A stretch of 64,000 nucleotides of DNA from positions 806,001 through 870,000 of the forward strand of contig JACGCM010002890.1 in the NCBI GenBank assembly GCA_014058105.1, read 5' to 3'. Below are positions 9,225 to 22,818 of this stretch, piece after piece. The position numbers were made by a program, and so were the translations under genes. This DNA comes from Kingdonia uniflora (Eukaryota > Streptophyta > Magnoliopsida > Ranunculales > Circaeasteraceae). The notes under the pieces were generated by a model. That model did not search any database and was not told the origin of the DNA. It worked only from the letters and a program-made list of their open reading frames with translations. How positions within the stretch are numbered: the stretch's first letter is position 1; every line of letters starts with the position of its first letter.

Positions 9225-12200
9225 ATGAAGTTCAATGGGTTAAATTTTAGAGTGTGGAAGATGCAGATAGAAGATTACCTTTATTAGAAGGATCTTGATT
9301 TACTACTGGGTAGAACTGAGATGAAGCCAGTAGATTTTGATGCTGCTAAGTGGGCGCGATTGGATCGCAAAGTACTTGGAACCGTTAGGTTAGCGCTGTC
9401 ATCTCAAATTCTACACAAGATCTCCAAAGTTACGACGATGAAGGGTTTAATGGAGACGTTGTCCACTATGTATTTGAAACCGTCTGGAGCAAATAAGGTT
9501 TACATTTTACGACGCTTATTTACTTTGAAGAAGAAGGAGAATGGTAGTGTACAAACTAATATCAGTGAGTTTAATACCATACATGCTCAACTGGAATCAA
9601 TTAAAATCACTTTTACCGAGGAGGTGAGAGCGTGGGCTCTTCTAGGGCATATGCCAGAAAGCTTGGAAGGATTCATTACAGCTGTAAGCAACTCATCTGG
9701 GAAGGAAGAGATCAAATTTTATACTATAGTCTCGTTGATTATGAGTGAAGAGAATAGGCGTAAAACATCTGAACCCTCTTCGAGTTCAAATGGCAGTATG
9801 TTAAACGTTGAGGAAAGAGGGAGATCTTACAGAAAAGGGCCAAAATTTGGAAGGGGTCGATCACAGTCAAGAGGGAAGTCTAAGCCGCCCGGTGTGTGTT
9901 GAACTTGTGGAAAGAAGGGTCACTTCAGGCGAGATTGTAACTCTTCTTCTAAAAAGATTGATGATGAAAAGAAAGATACAATGAACCTTACTGAGGAGGT
10001 TAGTTCTGACGAGGCTCTACTACTATCGTGTGATGATGTTAACAAATCTTGGATTGTTGATTCGAGCGCTTCCTTCCATGCTACTACGAACGTATATTTT
10101 CTTACTAATATTGTTAAAAGCGACTTCGGTATGGTCTTTCTTGTAGATAAGAGTGCACACAATATTACAAGAAAGGGAAACGTAAGGTTGTTGTTGCCTT
10201 CAGGGGGAACATTGGTTTTACAGAATGTGCGACTTATACCTAAACTGGGATGTAACCTTATAGCGGTTAGTAAATTTGTGGATGATGCCGAATATGAGTA
10301 TACCTTTGGTATAACCTTCTAGAAGGTTACAAAGGAAGCTATGTTGGTAGCTCAAGGCTTGCGACAAGGAACATTGTATACAACACAAAACATAATTTCC
10401 ACCATTTGTGTGGCTACTCCAGGGATTTATACAAGTGCGTGGCACAAACGGTTCGGTCACATGAGTGAGAAAGGGATGAAAATAATGGTAACGAAGGGAA
10501 AGCTAGAGGGTCTTTCTGAGGTTGATCTCAAGTTTAGTGAAGAGTGTATTCTTGGAAAGCAGAAGAAGGTCAGTCTCAAATTATCTAGAAGATCAGGGAA
10601 ACCCGAAAAGCTGGATCTTGTACACACGGATGCTTGGGAGCCAACCAAGGTATCTTCTCTTGGTGGTTCTCACTATTACATTACTTTTATCGATGATGCT
10701 ACTCATAAATTATGGGTCTACTTCGTGAAGAACAAGTCAGATGTGTTCGATAAATTCAAAAGGTGGAGGGCTCTAGTTAAAAATGAAACCGATTTAAAAT
10801 TGAAGTGTCTCAAGTCGGATAACGGGGGCGAATACTGTAGTAACGAGTTTGAAGACATTTGCGTATCAAACGAAATTAGGAGACAGAAGACTATTCCTAA
10901 AATACTACAACAAAATGGTATTGTAGAACGTATAAACCGAACAATAAATGAAAGAGCAAAGAGTATGAGACTCAACGCTGGATTGCCAAAGTGTTTTTGG
11001 GCGTATACGGTTAGTACGGTGGCGTACTTGATTAACAGAGGGCCTTCGACGGCTTTGAACTTTTGATTTCCTGAATAAGCATGGATCAGTAAAGAGGTAA
11101 ACCTTAATCACTTGCATATTTTTGGTTGTATCTTATATGTGCTTGATAATTCATATACAAGGACCAAGTTGGATGTAATTTCGATAAAGTGCGTTTTCAT
11201 TGGATACGGAGGTGATGAGTTTGGGTACTGGTTTTGTGATGCGAAGAATCAGAAAGTTATTCGGAGCCGTAATGTTACATTCAATAAGGAAGATTTATAT
11301 AAAGACTTTAAAGTACCTGTGGAAAGGATTTAAGGTGAAGTAGCGGAAAATATCGACAATGAAGATGATGAACCCTCTCGAGAGGATGATGTAGAAGTCG
11401 TTGTTGTTGCACCGAATCAATACGATGAACCTAATAATTTAGATATTCCAATAGCACTTTGAAAGGAGCTGAGAGTTGCAAGAACTCCGGCATGGTACGT
11501 AAATTCTTTAAATCACTTATTTCTTATAGATGGTGGTGAACCTGAAAGTTACAAGGAGGCTTTTGATGTGGAAGCCAAGAACAAGTGGGAGCTTGTTATG
11601 GATGATGAGATGTAATCATTATCAATTAATTGAACTTAGGATTTAGTTCGGTTACTGAAGGGGAAGAGAACATTATACAATAAGTGGGTAAACAGACTAA
11701 AGTAGGAATTTAATGGTTCAAGGAGATTCAAGGTTAGACTTATGGTGAAGGGCTTTTAGCAGAAAGAGGGCGTTGATTTCAGTGAAATTTTTGCTCCTAT
11801 TGTGAAGATGTCTACTATTCAGGTTGTGATAAATATAGTTGCTGCTGAAGATTTGCATCTTGAACAACTTGATGTCAAGATCGCATTTTTTCACATTAAC
11901 CTTGATGAAGAAATTTATATGAAGTAGCCAAAAGGGTATTCGGTTAAAGGGAAAGAAGATCTTGTGTCTAGGCTTACGAAGAGCTTATACAGTTTGAAAC
12001 AAGCACCGAGACAATGGTATTTGAACTTTAAACAGTTCATGTCCAGAAATGTCTATTCTAAAAGCAATGCGGATCACTATTGTTTTATTAAGAATACGAG
12101 GAACTCGTATATTATTCTACTTCTGTATGTAAATGATATGTAGGTAGCAAGTGCTGACATGGGAGAGATAGTTATGTTGAAGGAACTATTATTCTAGGAG

Positions 12201-13084
12201 TTTTCTATGAAGGACTTGGGTGCGGCAAAACAAGTTCTTGGGTGCATGTTACAAGGGACAGAAAGCGGTGAGAATTGAAGTTGTCTCAAGCTGAGTACAT
12301 CGGCAAAGTACTGAAGCGGTTCAATATGGATGGTTCTAAAGTTGTTTGTACACCATTAGGAGGTCACTTTAAATTATCAAAGGATTATTGTTTGAAGACG
12401 CAAAAGGATCGCAATGAGATGCGAAATGCACTTTATCAATCAGCGGTTGGTAGTCTAATGTACGCTATGATTTGTAAGAGACTGGATATTGCCCAAGCAG
12501 TGGGAGTTGTTAGTAGGTATATGAGCAATCCAGGCCAGGAGCATTAGAGAGCTGTGAAATGGATACTGAGGTATTTAAAGGGGACTCAAGATATTGCATT
12601 ATGTTATGGGGGTTCTTAGATATGCTTACAGGGTTTTATTAATTTTGATATGGCGGGTAACATGGATAGGCGGAAGAGCACTAGTGGTTTCGTTTTTACA
12701 TTGGGAAGCGTTGCAGTTACATAGGTTTCTAGACTACAGAAGATTGTAGCTTCGTCTACGACAGAGGCGGAATATGTTGTAGCTATAGAAGCGTGCAAAG
12801 ATATGGTTTGGCTCAAAGGGTTGATGAAAGAGCTTGGTAGAGAACAATTCTCTCCTAAGTTGTATAGTGATAGTTAAAGCGCTATACACTTAACAAAGAA
12901 TCCGGTTTTTCACACTAGGACCAAGCACATTGATATTCGGTGTCACTATATTCGCTCGGTCCTCAAGGAAAGTGTGTTGAAGCTCGTGAAGCACACTGAT
13001 CTGAATCCGGCCGATATGTTTACGAAGGTGGCAACTTTTCAGAAGTTGACAACATGTACAACTTTTGTGGGTCTTCAAGATTGA
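9225..13084 (+). pseudogene. Copia gag-pol polyprotein, broken (element 2)
   Basis: The frame opens at ATG 9225 and is stopped early by TAG. UBN2 gag is clear at 9321-9902. The zinc knuckle reads C*TCGKKGHFRRDC, with the expected Trp or similar codon changed to TGA at 9900. Protease motif WIVDSSASFHAT is at about 10050. Integrase has WHKRFGHMSEKG, a zinc-finger Cys replaced by Ser (FSEECILGKQ), and an intact catalytic set: LVHTDAW, LKSDNGGEY and NGIVERINR. Its C-terminal part is 11112-11333. RT (about 11580-12260) retains EQLDVKIAFF, SLYSLKQAPRQWY and a changed active site YVNDM. RNase H runs to the stop at 13082-13084 (SSTTEAEYVVA, TKHIDIRCHYIR). More than ten stops make it non-functional. 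Confidence 0.9.
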
Positions 13085-13157
13085 AGGTCCGGGTAGTGCG
13101 AGTAATTCATTGAGAGATCTGGAGATAGGTTTTGGGATTCGATTTTAAGTGGGAGAT

Positions 13158-13878
13158 TGTTATGATATGAACTCGAATCGCGTTAGAGGAAGTTTATCGG
13201 AGCTCGTGGGACGAGCGAGGATCAAAAATGGTTTGAAAAAAGGTTTTTTCAAAGTCCTGTTCGAATAAACTTTCGTCTGTTCGAAGAGAAGAAGACAGTT
13301 AAAAGTGTATTCAAATAGAAGTTTTGTCTGTTCGAATAAAAGGAGATAGTTAATAGTTTATTCGAATAGAAGTCATGTTTATTCGAATAGAAGATGTCTG
13401 CTCGAATAGACTTTTGTCTATTCTAATAGAAACGTTCAAAACTCATCTTATTCAAATAGATCCAGAATCTATTCGAATAGACTTCGCTAAGTTAGTTTTA
13501 GAAGGTTTTGTTTGGGATGTTGGTCTATATCGTGATCCGTACTTCAGGCCTATTCTTATGTAATGACTTCCCATGTTTATAAGGGGATTTAGGGTTAGTT
13601 GTTAGTTTGAATCTTGTTGTAAGTTTAACCTTAGAGAGGCTAGGGTTTGAAGAGACTCTATTAAAGCTTGAGAATCTTGAGAGATCATTGTAACCTATTT
13701 GATATCATAGTGAATTGTTCATGGGCAGTGGTTTTTCATCGGCAAGGGTCTCCACTTCCCTCCTCAGGGAAACCTTCTTGTGTTCTTTACCGTTCTTTGT
13801 TGATTTACTTCTTATGTTGGCGATTTCTGCGTATCGTTCTTGTCAGAGAGGAGAGAGTAGCTACCTTGATTCTCAACA
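13158..13878 (+). repeat. 3' LTR of Copia element 2
   Basis: Full-length 721-bp LTR from TGTTATGATATG to CTCAACA. The TTCGAA array lies at about 13255-13490 and the TATA-like tttataag at 13575-13582, an enhancer-then-core order like that of the other LTRs here. It retains the first 95 bp that the 5' copy lacks. Confidence 0.92.
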
Positions 13879-14116
13879 CTAGCATGATAAATTGTGTTTC
13901 CTTAGCATATAATCGTGTCAAGGGGGAAAGATATGGATCTTTTAGAAGGATAGTTTCAATTTGAATTTTGTGTGTGCTATCAAGCAGTTGTTTTACTCTG
14001 AAGAGAGTAGGAAGCATTTATAGAAGTTAAGAGCACTGAGGTTAACTTGAGTTGTTTTCAACAACATACCTATTCATATGAGAAATCCTTAGGGATAAGA
14101 AATTCAAGGATGATTC
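13879..14116. other. Intron DNA between the two Copia insertions
   Basis: About 240 bp of AT-rich host intron. Its last five bases, gattc (14112-14116), are the left target-site copy of the SIRE element. The minus strand is open for about 70 codons, but I recognise no domain. Confidence 0.5.
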
Positions 14117-14630
14117 TGAAACATCTATTTTGGAGTTTGTTTCATTTAGTGTCTAGAGTAGGGGTCAACACTATCTCGTGGTTATCCGACGTCAGTGAGT
14201 GCACGTGGAGCGACTATAGCTGGACTGACACTGAACAGGTAAGTAGGTTTCTAACTTCTTATCTAAATATCAAGCCCAGGTAATAAATATATATTTTATA
14301 AGATAACAGAACTTCTATTCGAATATATTCTTTTCTATTCGAATAGAACTGGGAACATTTCTATTCGAATAGAATTTATTTGTATTCAAATAAAATGCTT
14401 TAGTCATTTTTTTTGAATAGATTTCTTTGTTATTCGAATAGATTGGCTCAGCCTGATTTCTATTCAAATACATTTATTTCTATTCGAACAGAGACTGTGA
14501 TTTATGTTTTCTAATAAAAGACAACTTTCATTTTTTTAAACTTCACTTCTTCAAAAATCAATTTTTTGAAGGGATTATTTTTTAGAGTGAGGAGAGATTA
14601 CTCTTGAAAGATTCAAGAGAGAAATAAAAT

Positions 14631-17264
14631 TATAATGACCCTGATTTTTATTTCCTAATTATTGCTATTATTATATTCATTGTTGTGATACTCCACATAT
14701 TCCTATTCATTCTCTCGTCTGCATATTAATTATCCACGTTAAGTCCGCATACATTTTCTGCATATACTCCTTCATCCATTGTGCATCAATTATTCCTTTC
14801 GGCAAGTTTTGTCTATTAGATTCCTTTTCGGCGTTCCGGTGGTTTCAGGCGATAGGGCAGTGTTGTGATTTATGGGAACCCCTAGTTGGGTTGTATTTGG
14901 TGGTTATGTGGCTATTGTTAGTGTGGTTTAGGGGTCATGATGTTTTTGGGTGTTTTGGCGATGCTTGAGGTGGAGGTGTAGCAGGCATTTTCTAGGGTGA
15001 ATCCTTTATAGGATTTCTGGGGTCTTTTTCAGAACAGACCAGTTCTATTCGAACAAGACTTTCTCTGTTCGAATAAGATCCTTCTTGGTACAGTTGGATT
15101 TTTCTCTGAGTTGCTTTATTCGAATAGGATTTCCCTCTGTTCAAATAAAATTTCCCTCTGTTCGAATAAGACTTCCCTCTGTTCGAATAGGATCCATCTT
15201 AGAACAGTTGTTTTTCCCCTGAACTGTTTTATTCGAATAGGATGTTTCTCTATTCGAATAAGTCCTTGTACAGCTGAGCTTTCTTCGCTGACTTTTTCTA
15301 TTCAAACAAGCCTTCTCTCTGTTTGAATAGGAATATTTCTTATTCGAACAGAAGCACGTTTTGATCACCTGTTGGGTTTAATGTTCTTTTTTATCCTCAC
15401 TTCCTTTCTCCACTCAAACTCATTCTCTCTCTCTCCTATCCCTAACAGATTCTCCTCTCCTCCACACTCTTAATCCAATCTTCCCCATCAGTCACGGATT
15501 CTTCGCCAGCTTCGTCGTAGCCTTCACTCCTATCCTTGGTGAGTTATTCTCGATTCCCTTTCTGTTCTTTTCTCTCGATTCGGCGTAGGGTTAATTCTAG
15601 GGTTTGGGTTTTGTTGTCGTTTTCTTAAATTGATTGTTTGCATGTTGTTGTTATTGGTTGTGTTAAATTGTTCGTTGATCCGATTACCTCGTCGTCGGTC
15701 CTAGGTTTTGTATTCCGAGTTGGTTTTCTGCCGAACTTGGATTATTATCAGGCGAGTTTTATTCCCTCATTACTAAGTTTTTATACTAGTTTTGAAGTAT
15801 TATTTTAGAGTGTTAAATTGAACTTAGAGATGTTATGTAATTAAACTATAATTTAACCTAGGAATTATTTTATTTATATTCTTAACCTGTAGTTTAGGCT
15901 TGTTAATTATTCGGGAGCTTAGTTTATGGTTCGTATAGGACCTGAGCTTAGTTAGTAGTGGTTGGATTAACGTTCTCGTGGCTTTGCCCCTGAATGCCCC
16001 TCCCAGCCTTAAGAGATTGATGTGTTAGATGTAGTGACAGTTAGGTTGTTGTGTCGGCTATGGTTAGTCGGTGCAACCGAGTCTCTATTCATTAAGATTG
16101 TATTGCTGTGTGAGTGGCAGCTGTGTTGCTTCTTGTGCACCTGTTGCATCTTAATAACTTATAATAACATCTTTCAAAGCTTATTGAGATTGGATACACG
16201 AACACTCCGCTTCGGTTAACCTCCGATAGGATCTAAGGAGTCCTAAGAACGGGTTAAAAGATTTGGTGAGATTGGGAATGGCACTATCATACCTAATTCA
16301 ACCACTCAGGAGTGTGAAATGGTATTAGACAGAGTCATGAAGATCCCAACTTATCCACGTTGAGGTTGAAATTCCTTGAAATGATACGTATTATGCTTCA
16401 TTGGGTTGGAAACTCCTATTACCACTTTAATCAAGTGAGACCTATCCTTAGCTTGGTCGAGCTTAACCAAATCGTACCTGTGTGTCCCCTTACTGATCTC
16501 TTTAAGAAAATTAGGCGTTAGTGGCTGATCAACCTACTACTTAGGGATTACAAGTATCAATTTTATAGCATCACGTCACACTACACCTAGGATAAGTATG
16601 GGATTATCCTAGTTATCACGTCATGTCATGGTATTACATGTTCTCTTATCATCGCATCTCCCTCCTCTCATATTCTTGACTCTATTCTCCACCTTCTTAT
16701 CAACTCTGATCTCCTTTCCTTATTAACTCTTTATCCATTGTAGTCATTTAGTATATATTGCTAGACTTGTGTAAACTTGTTTCTTTATTACATTCATCTC
16801 TACCTCTATTTCTAGTTCAAGTTTATTAGTAGGATATTTAGTTCTGTTGGGTTTAGTGAGTCGTGGTTTGCTTACTCTCGTTTTATAACCATTTCAGAGG
16901 TTGAGTAGCTTGGATTATCGCGTGGTTAGCCAGTTCAGAGATAGATTTTGCCGCTGCAGATTTCCTTTAGTTCCAGATTTTTGTAGCTATTCTCAGCATA
17001 TGTCGCTGAGTTTTATTCGAGATATTGTATTACTATTATATCACATTTTCGACTGTTGTGTATATATATATCTTTTGCTTCCGCGTTATATTATTATTGT
17101 TATTTCTTTACTCTGATGATTATTACTATATGTGAATAGCCGAGCTATAAAATTTGTCTATGGCTTGGTTATTTGTGGGTTAGAATCCTTGGATTCCATG
17201 ACCTGCACTACTTGGAATCTAGTAGTTGGTCAAGCTACCAATTACTGGATTTTGGGGCGTGACA
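14631..17264 (+). mobile_element. Solo LTR of a Tekay-like Gypsy element
   Basis: A 2.63-kb block inside the SIRE 5' LTR with no coding capacity. It starts TATAATGACCCTG and ends GGGGCGTGACA, matching the TGTNAYGMCCC...GGGNCGTNACA ends common in plant Tekay/Del chromovirus LTRs. The flanking repeat aaaat (14626-14630 and 17264-17268, boundary uncertain by 1 bp) fits a 5-bp duplication. The 3' SIRE LTR serves as the empty site. No internal region or second LTR is present, so this is a solo LTR formed by LTR-LTR recombination. The lineage name is inferred from end motifs and LTR size. Confidence 0.8.
15046..15350. repeat. TTCGAAT array in the solo Gypsy LTR
   Basis: About eight exact TTCGAA sites and four one-base variants in 300 bp, spaced roughly 20-50 bp, in contexts such as TGTTCGAATAAGA and TATTCGAATAGGA. 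A repeated ttccctctg lies between several of them. It sits in what should be the U3 of this LTR. Confidence 0.85.
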
Positions 17265-17797
17265 AAATACTCATATCTTGAATCAATCATCATTGATCAA
17301 GAAACCCTAATTATGGATTGAAGAACTTGAGCGATTCAAGCTTTAAAGCTTTTGTACGTTATTCGAGGCGAGGTATTGTGAGAATAAGGAATTGGTTGCT
17401 AGGAGCTTGATTAGAAGAGAGGTAACCACGGGATGTGTTTATTGAGTTTGTAAGTAGTCATACTCTTGTAATTCTATTTCATAGTGGATTGTTTAGCTGT
17501 CGAGTGATTCGATAGCAACCTGTAAGTTTTTCTCCTGAGAAAGGTTTCCCACAGGGTTACAAATTTTTGTCCGTGTCTTTATGTTTCCAACTGCTTGACA
17601 TTAGTTAATTGAATCAACTTGATATAGATAAAGCACAGACCATTAATTCAAAGTAATTAGGACCCTTTCGATTTAGCCCTAAAACAATCAAAATTGGTTA
17701 GTCTCAATCGACTAAGAATCTTCAATTGGTATCAAAGCGATCGCGTTTCAAGGTTTAACGACCTAAGCGTGGATCCCGGAGAGTTCTCTTGAGAATA

Positions 17798-20700
17798 ATG
17801 AGTTCCAAGAAGTTTGGAGGTCCTATAAATCGCTTTCCACTCTTTGATGACAAGGAATACCCATACTGGAAAGTTTGAATGATTGCATACTTACAATTAA
17901 TCGGAAAAGATGTATGGATTGCTATTGAGGATGGATGGATACCCCCTACTATGATGCAAGGTTCACCAGGGAATACTATTCAGGTTCTTAAACCTAGGAA
18001 CCAATGGTCAAAAGAAGAAAAATATATTGTTGGTTATAACTCTAAAGGCCTCAATATTATCTTTATGGCTCTAAGTCAAAGTAAGTTTCAATTTATCTCT
18101 GCATGTACCACTTCTAAAGAAGCTTGGGACATCCCAGTTCAAACTCATGAAGGCGATGATACAATAAAAGAAAGTAAGCTTTAAATGCTTACTTCACAAT
18201 TTAAGAATATAAGAATGAGTAAAAATGAACCCTTTGACGAGTTTTATGCGAGACTAAGTGATATTGTAAACACTAGTGCCACATTAGGAGAAGTGTACTC
18301 CGATGTTTAAATAGTTCGCAAAGTTCTAAGATCTCTTCCTAAGAGCTTTAGATCCATACGTGATGTTATCGAGGAAGCACAAGATCTTAAGAAAATGAAA
18401 CCCGATACATTGGCTAAAAAATTGCAAACGTTTGAACTCGATATGTAAATGGAAAACCCTGAGAAGAACAAGAGTGTTGTTTTCAAGTCTTCATCTCACT
18501 CTTCTTCTTCTAAGGGTTCCAAAGAGGTTGATCACTCATATATCTCAGATGATGATAAAGGTTCGGATATAGATTCTTTAATTCCCCTTATTAGTCAACA
18601 ATTTCAAAAAATATTGAAAAAGCGTCAATTGCATAAGCAAGGGCAATCAATAAACTATTAATCACGACCTCATGATCGGGTCAAATCTTATAATTGGCAG
18701 ACCAATAATGATACTGACCTTAGTCAAGTTGAATGTTACAAATGTCACAAGTTTGGTCACTATGCCCATAGCTGTTCTAATAAGAAATCTAGAACAACTC
18801 ATAAAGCTATGAATATCAGTGTTACTTGGAATGACAGTGATGATGAACATGATAACAATGAGAGCAATCCCCAAGTAGTTGATAATTGACCATATTGTGC
18901 CTATCCTGTGATTTTGAATTATGGCAATAATAACTTTGACGTTTTTGAACTTGAAAATTCTGATAAAAATTAGAGTAATCAAGAACAAAATGAGTCTGAG
19001 GAGTTTGAGGACCTACATATTGAGGACTTGTATGCTTAGACTCTCGCCAAGTATATAAAACTCGGTAAACTTAACAAAGTCTTGAAAGACCAAGTTAATA
19101 CACTTACGTGCGAACTTCAAGGAAAAACTTAGAGTACAAGTCACGAGATAAAGGTACTTAAGAATGAGAAACAAGGCCTCCATGACAAAGTTATATTTTT
19201 AGAAAAATAATTTAATGATGCAAAGGAGAAAATAAAATCAGCTTTGGATGAACATCATTCGACCAAGCTTGATGTAGTTCTATCTCAGTAGAAACTTGAG
19301 AAGTTTTCTCATTGGGCCAAGAACATTGATAAAATATTATGTATGGGAAAGACGGACAGTGATAAAAGTGGTCTAGGATATGATGAATCTCTTCCTAAGG
19401 CCAAGACTCTTCACATCATAAAGTTTGTGAAAGCAACTGCGTCTACTTCGGTACCCAAATATAACATGATATCCACTACTCATAATTACTCCAAACGGGC
19501 CTCTTACTCTCAAATTTATTATTGTAGTATATGTGGTCGAAAGGGACATATTGTATCTTACTGTAGATTTGTTGGGCCCTATCAACTATATGCTCGCCCT
19601 GCCAATGGATATAGATATAATTCTAATATGATTACTAATAATGTGAAAAGTGAGAATATGTCTAGATGGTTTGCATATGAAACTACAGGTCGAAGAACTT
19701 TTCGAAGCATTTGGATCCGAAAGATGGATTTGGCACCTCAGATAAGGTATAATATTACACTAATTGCTTTGAATGCGTTCAAGTCAGTTCAATGGTATAT
19801 GGATAGTAGGTATTCCCGTCATATGACTGGTGATGGGTCCAAGTTGAGTCACCTAGAGAATATTCAGGGAGGTGATATTACTTTTGGTGATGGGAGCACA
19901 TCTCCTGTGGTAGGTAAGGGAAAGGCCGAAGGACTTGGCACTCCAGCAATTGATAATGTTCTCTTAGTTGAGGGGCTGAAGGCAAATTTTCTTAGTGTCA
20001 GTCAACTATGTGATACAGATCACACTGCTACATTTTCCAGAGGTGGATGTGATGTTTTGAACTCTCAAGGACAACGTGTTATGCATGCTGCTAGAACCGC
20101 TGATAACTATTATGTTATTCAACAGGGAGCTATACTGTATAACAAAGAAAAACTGAGTGATGTGGACTTATGGCATCAAAGGTTGGGACATATAAAATTC
20201 AATGGTTTGTCCAAGATTATAAGTAAAAGCTAATTCGAGGAGTACCGAAGATGGAAAGATTGAGCAATGAGGTGTGTGGTCCTTATCAAATTGACAAGCA
20301 AATAAAGAGCTCTCACAAGAAGTCTAATAATATTGCTAATACTCGAATTCTTGAGCTAATACACATGAACTTGATGGGTCCAATAAGAACGGCATCCTTG
20401 GGAGGTAAAAGGTATATTTTAGTAATGGTTGATGATTTTTCTTGTTATACATTGATAACACTTTTGAGAGAGAAGTCTAATACTTTTGAAGAATTCTGTA
20501 ATATATCGCTTCGAATCGAAAATGTGAAAGATTGCTCTATTGATAAAATTCAAAGTTATCATGGAGGAGAGTTTAAGGATACTGGGGTGGTTGAGTATTA
20601 TACTTCTAATGGGATTAAGCATAAATTCTTTGCTCCAATCACTCCACAACAAAATGGGATTGTAAAAAGAAAGAATAGAGTTCTTCAAGAAATGGAACGA

Positions 20701-22818
20701 GTCTTACTTCATAGCAAGTATCTTCTGGCACACTTTTGGGGGGAGGCCATTCATACTGCGTATTATACTATTAATAAAGTGTATTTACGTCCACTTACTC
20801 TAAGCACGCCCTATGAACTGTGGTTTGGAAAGAAGCCAAATGTCAACTACTTCTGGGTTTTTGGGAGTAAATGTTTCATCTTTAGAGATCGGGAGAACAT
20901 TGGGAAATTTGACTCTCGGAGTGATGAAGGTATTTTATTGGGCTATTCAAAAAATAGTAAAGCTTTTCGAGTCAACAATTTGAGGATCAACGTGATGATA
21001 GAGCCTTGTAATGTAGTTGTGGATGATACTTGCACCATTAGTTCTGCAGATATGAGCGAAGATGATAGTACAACGGAAAATCCAAAAACATCAACTAGTG
21101 ATATTTTTATATCGAGCTCTACTTCACCACCTCCAGCCCTACGACCCCCTCCCGCCCCAAGTGTACCGTAACCCGGGTGGCAACAAGTTCGTAGGGATCA
21201 CTAAAATGTCGATATCATTGGGGATGCTACCTCTCGGGTTCAGACTAGAAGCCAATACCATGAGACAGTGCACTTTGTTTGTTATGTTTCTGTGATCGAA
21301 CCAACAACGGTAAATGAAGCTCTTTCAGATGAATATTGGTTACATGCAATGCAAGATGAGCTTCGCCAGTTTCGACGTCAAGATGTTTGGGATTTTGTTC
21401 CACGTCCATCAACTACAAATATTATTAGGACTAAATGGGTTAATAAAAACAAATATGACGAACTTGGGAATGTAATTCAAAACAAAGCTGGATTGGCCGC
21501 TCAAGGGTACAATCAAGTAAAAGGGGTTGGTATTGCTGAAACCTTTGCTCCTACTACAAGGCTTGAGTCTATTCGCCTACTATTTGCTCTTGCTTGTAAT
21601 AAAAAATTCAAGTTGTATCAGATGGATATGAAGAGCGTTTTTCTGAAAGGGCTCTTAGAGGAAGAAGTGCATATGGCCCAACTAAAAGGGTTTGAGGATC
21701 CTTATTATCCCGATCATGTGTTCTACTTGAAGAAGGCTTTTTGCGGTTTGAAGCAAACTCCTTGAGCATGGTATGAACGGCTCCCAAATTTTCTCTTAGC
21801 TAAGGGTTTTGTTCGAGGGGGAGTTGATAAAACACTATTTATCCAACGGAAGGGAGATGCGATACTCATTGCACTGGTATATGTAGATAATATTGTGTTT
21901 GGTTCTACTTTGAGTTCACTAACCAACTCTTTTGCAGCTTTAATGAAAAGTAAATTTGAGATGAGTATGGTTAGGGAACTAACTTACTTCTTAGGTCTCC
22001 AAATACGTCAAGTGGAGAAAGGAATGTTTATTTCTCAATCCACGTATGTCAGGGATCTTATGAAGAAGCTTGGTTTCTCTTCTGCAAACCATGCCAGGAT
22101 ACTCATGAGTACCACTATAAAGTTAAGTAAGGACTCGGCAGGTAAGGAACAAATGATGTATAGAAGTATGATAGGTAGTTAACTTTATTTTACTGCTACT
22201 CGTCCTGATATTTATGTTTAGTGTATGTATTTGTGCTCGTTATCAAGGTAATCCTAAAGAATCCCATTTACAAGCTGTTAAACGTATTATTCATTATGTA
22301 TGTGGGACTTCTGATTTTGGTTTATGGTACTCACATGACACAACTTTTGAGGTAATTAGGTATTCCGATACAGATTGGGTGGGTAATGCAGATGATAGGA
22401 AGAACACTTCGGGTAGATGCTATTATATTGGGTATAATCTTGTGGCTTGGCAAAGCAAGAAGCTGAATTGTATTTCTCAATCCACAGCGGAGGCGGAGTA
22501 TATTACTGCGGGAGTTGTTGTACTTAATTGATCTAGATGAAATAGATGGTGCATGACTATGGAATAGTCCAAGGGACGATGTTAGTTTTTTGTGATAATA
22601 CAAGTATGATCAACATCTCCAAGAATTCTGAACAACATTCCCGAACAAACCACATCGACATTCGCTTCCACTTCATCCGTGATCTTGTTGAGTGCAAGAT
22701 AGTCAGTGTTGAGTATGTTCCTACAGAGAGTCAGTTAGCCAATTTTTTTACCAAGCCGTTAAATGCTATGAGATTTGAGCTTCTGAGATGGTCAATTGAT
22801 GTTTGCTCTATTGATTAG
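17798..22818 (+). pseudogene. SIRE gag-pol polyprotein, broken (element 3)
   Basis: Gag opens at ATG 17798 (FGGPINRFPLFDDKEYPYW), with a first zinc knuckle CYKCHKFGHYAHSC near 18730-18775 and a second, CSICGRKGHIVSYC, near 19523-19565. The protease motif is WYMDSRYSRHMTGD, with DSG changed to DSR. The integrase zinc finger keeps WHQRLGH but reads CGPYQIDKQ. All three integrase catalytic acids appear changed: HMNLMGP, QSYHGGEF and NGIVKRKNR. RT spans about 21290-22180, with VYVDNIVFGS for YVDD. RNase H runs to the TAG at 22816-22818, including NHIDIRFHFIRDLV and ESQLANFFTKPL. Stops and frameshifts occur throughout. The long open runs at 19343-20233 and 20251-21171 show it is less decayed than the other Copia copies here. 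Confidence 0.92.

Larger units (their letters stand above)
8526..13878 (+). mobile_element. Copia LTR retrotransposon 2 (Tork/Tnt1-like), degenerate
   Basis: This plus-strand element inserted in the large intron of the ALKBH2-like gene. The 3' LTR is 13158-13878 (721 bp, TG...CA). The 5' LTR (8526-9154) lacks its first 95 bp or so, so the left end is truncated and no target duplication can be read. The primer site is 9155-9171 (attggtgtcagagtgag) and the purine tract is 13147-13157 (aagtgggagat). Gag, protease, integrase, RT and RNase H are all present in Copia order. Confidence 0.93.
14117..17724 (+). repeat. 5' LTR of SIRE element 3 (interrupted)
   Basis: LTR sequence is 14117-14630 plus about 17265-17724; together these equal the 976-bp 3' LTR. 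The first part contains the TTCGAA/TTCGAAT array (about 14310-14490). The second part holds the leader with aggtttcccacagggtta and ends in ctaagaatcttca before the primer site. Confidence 0.92.
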
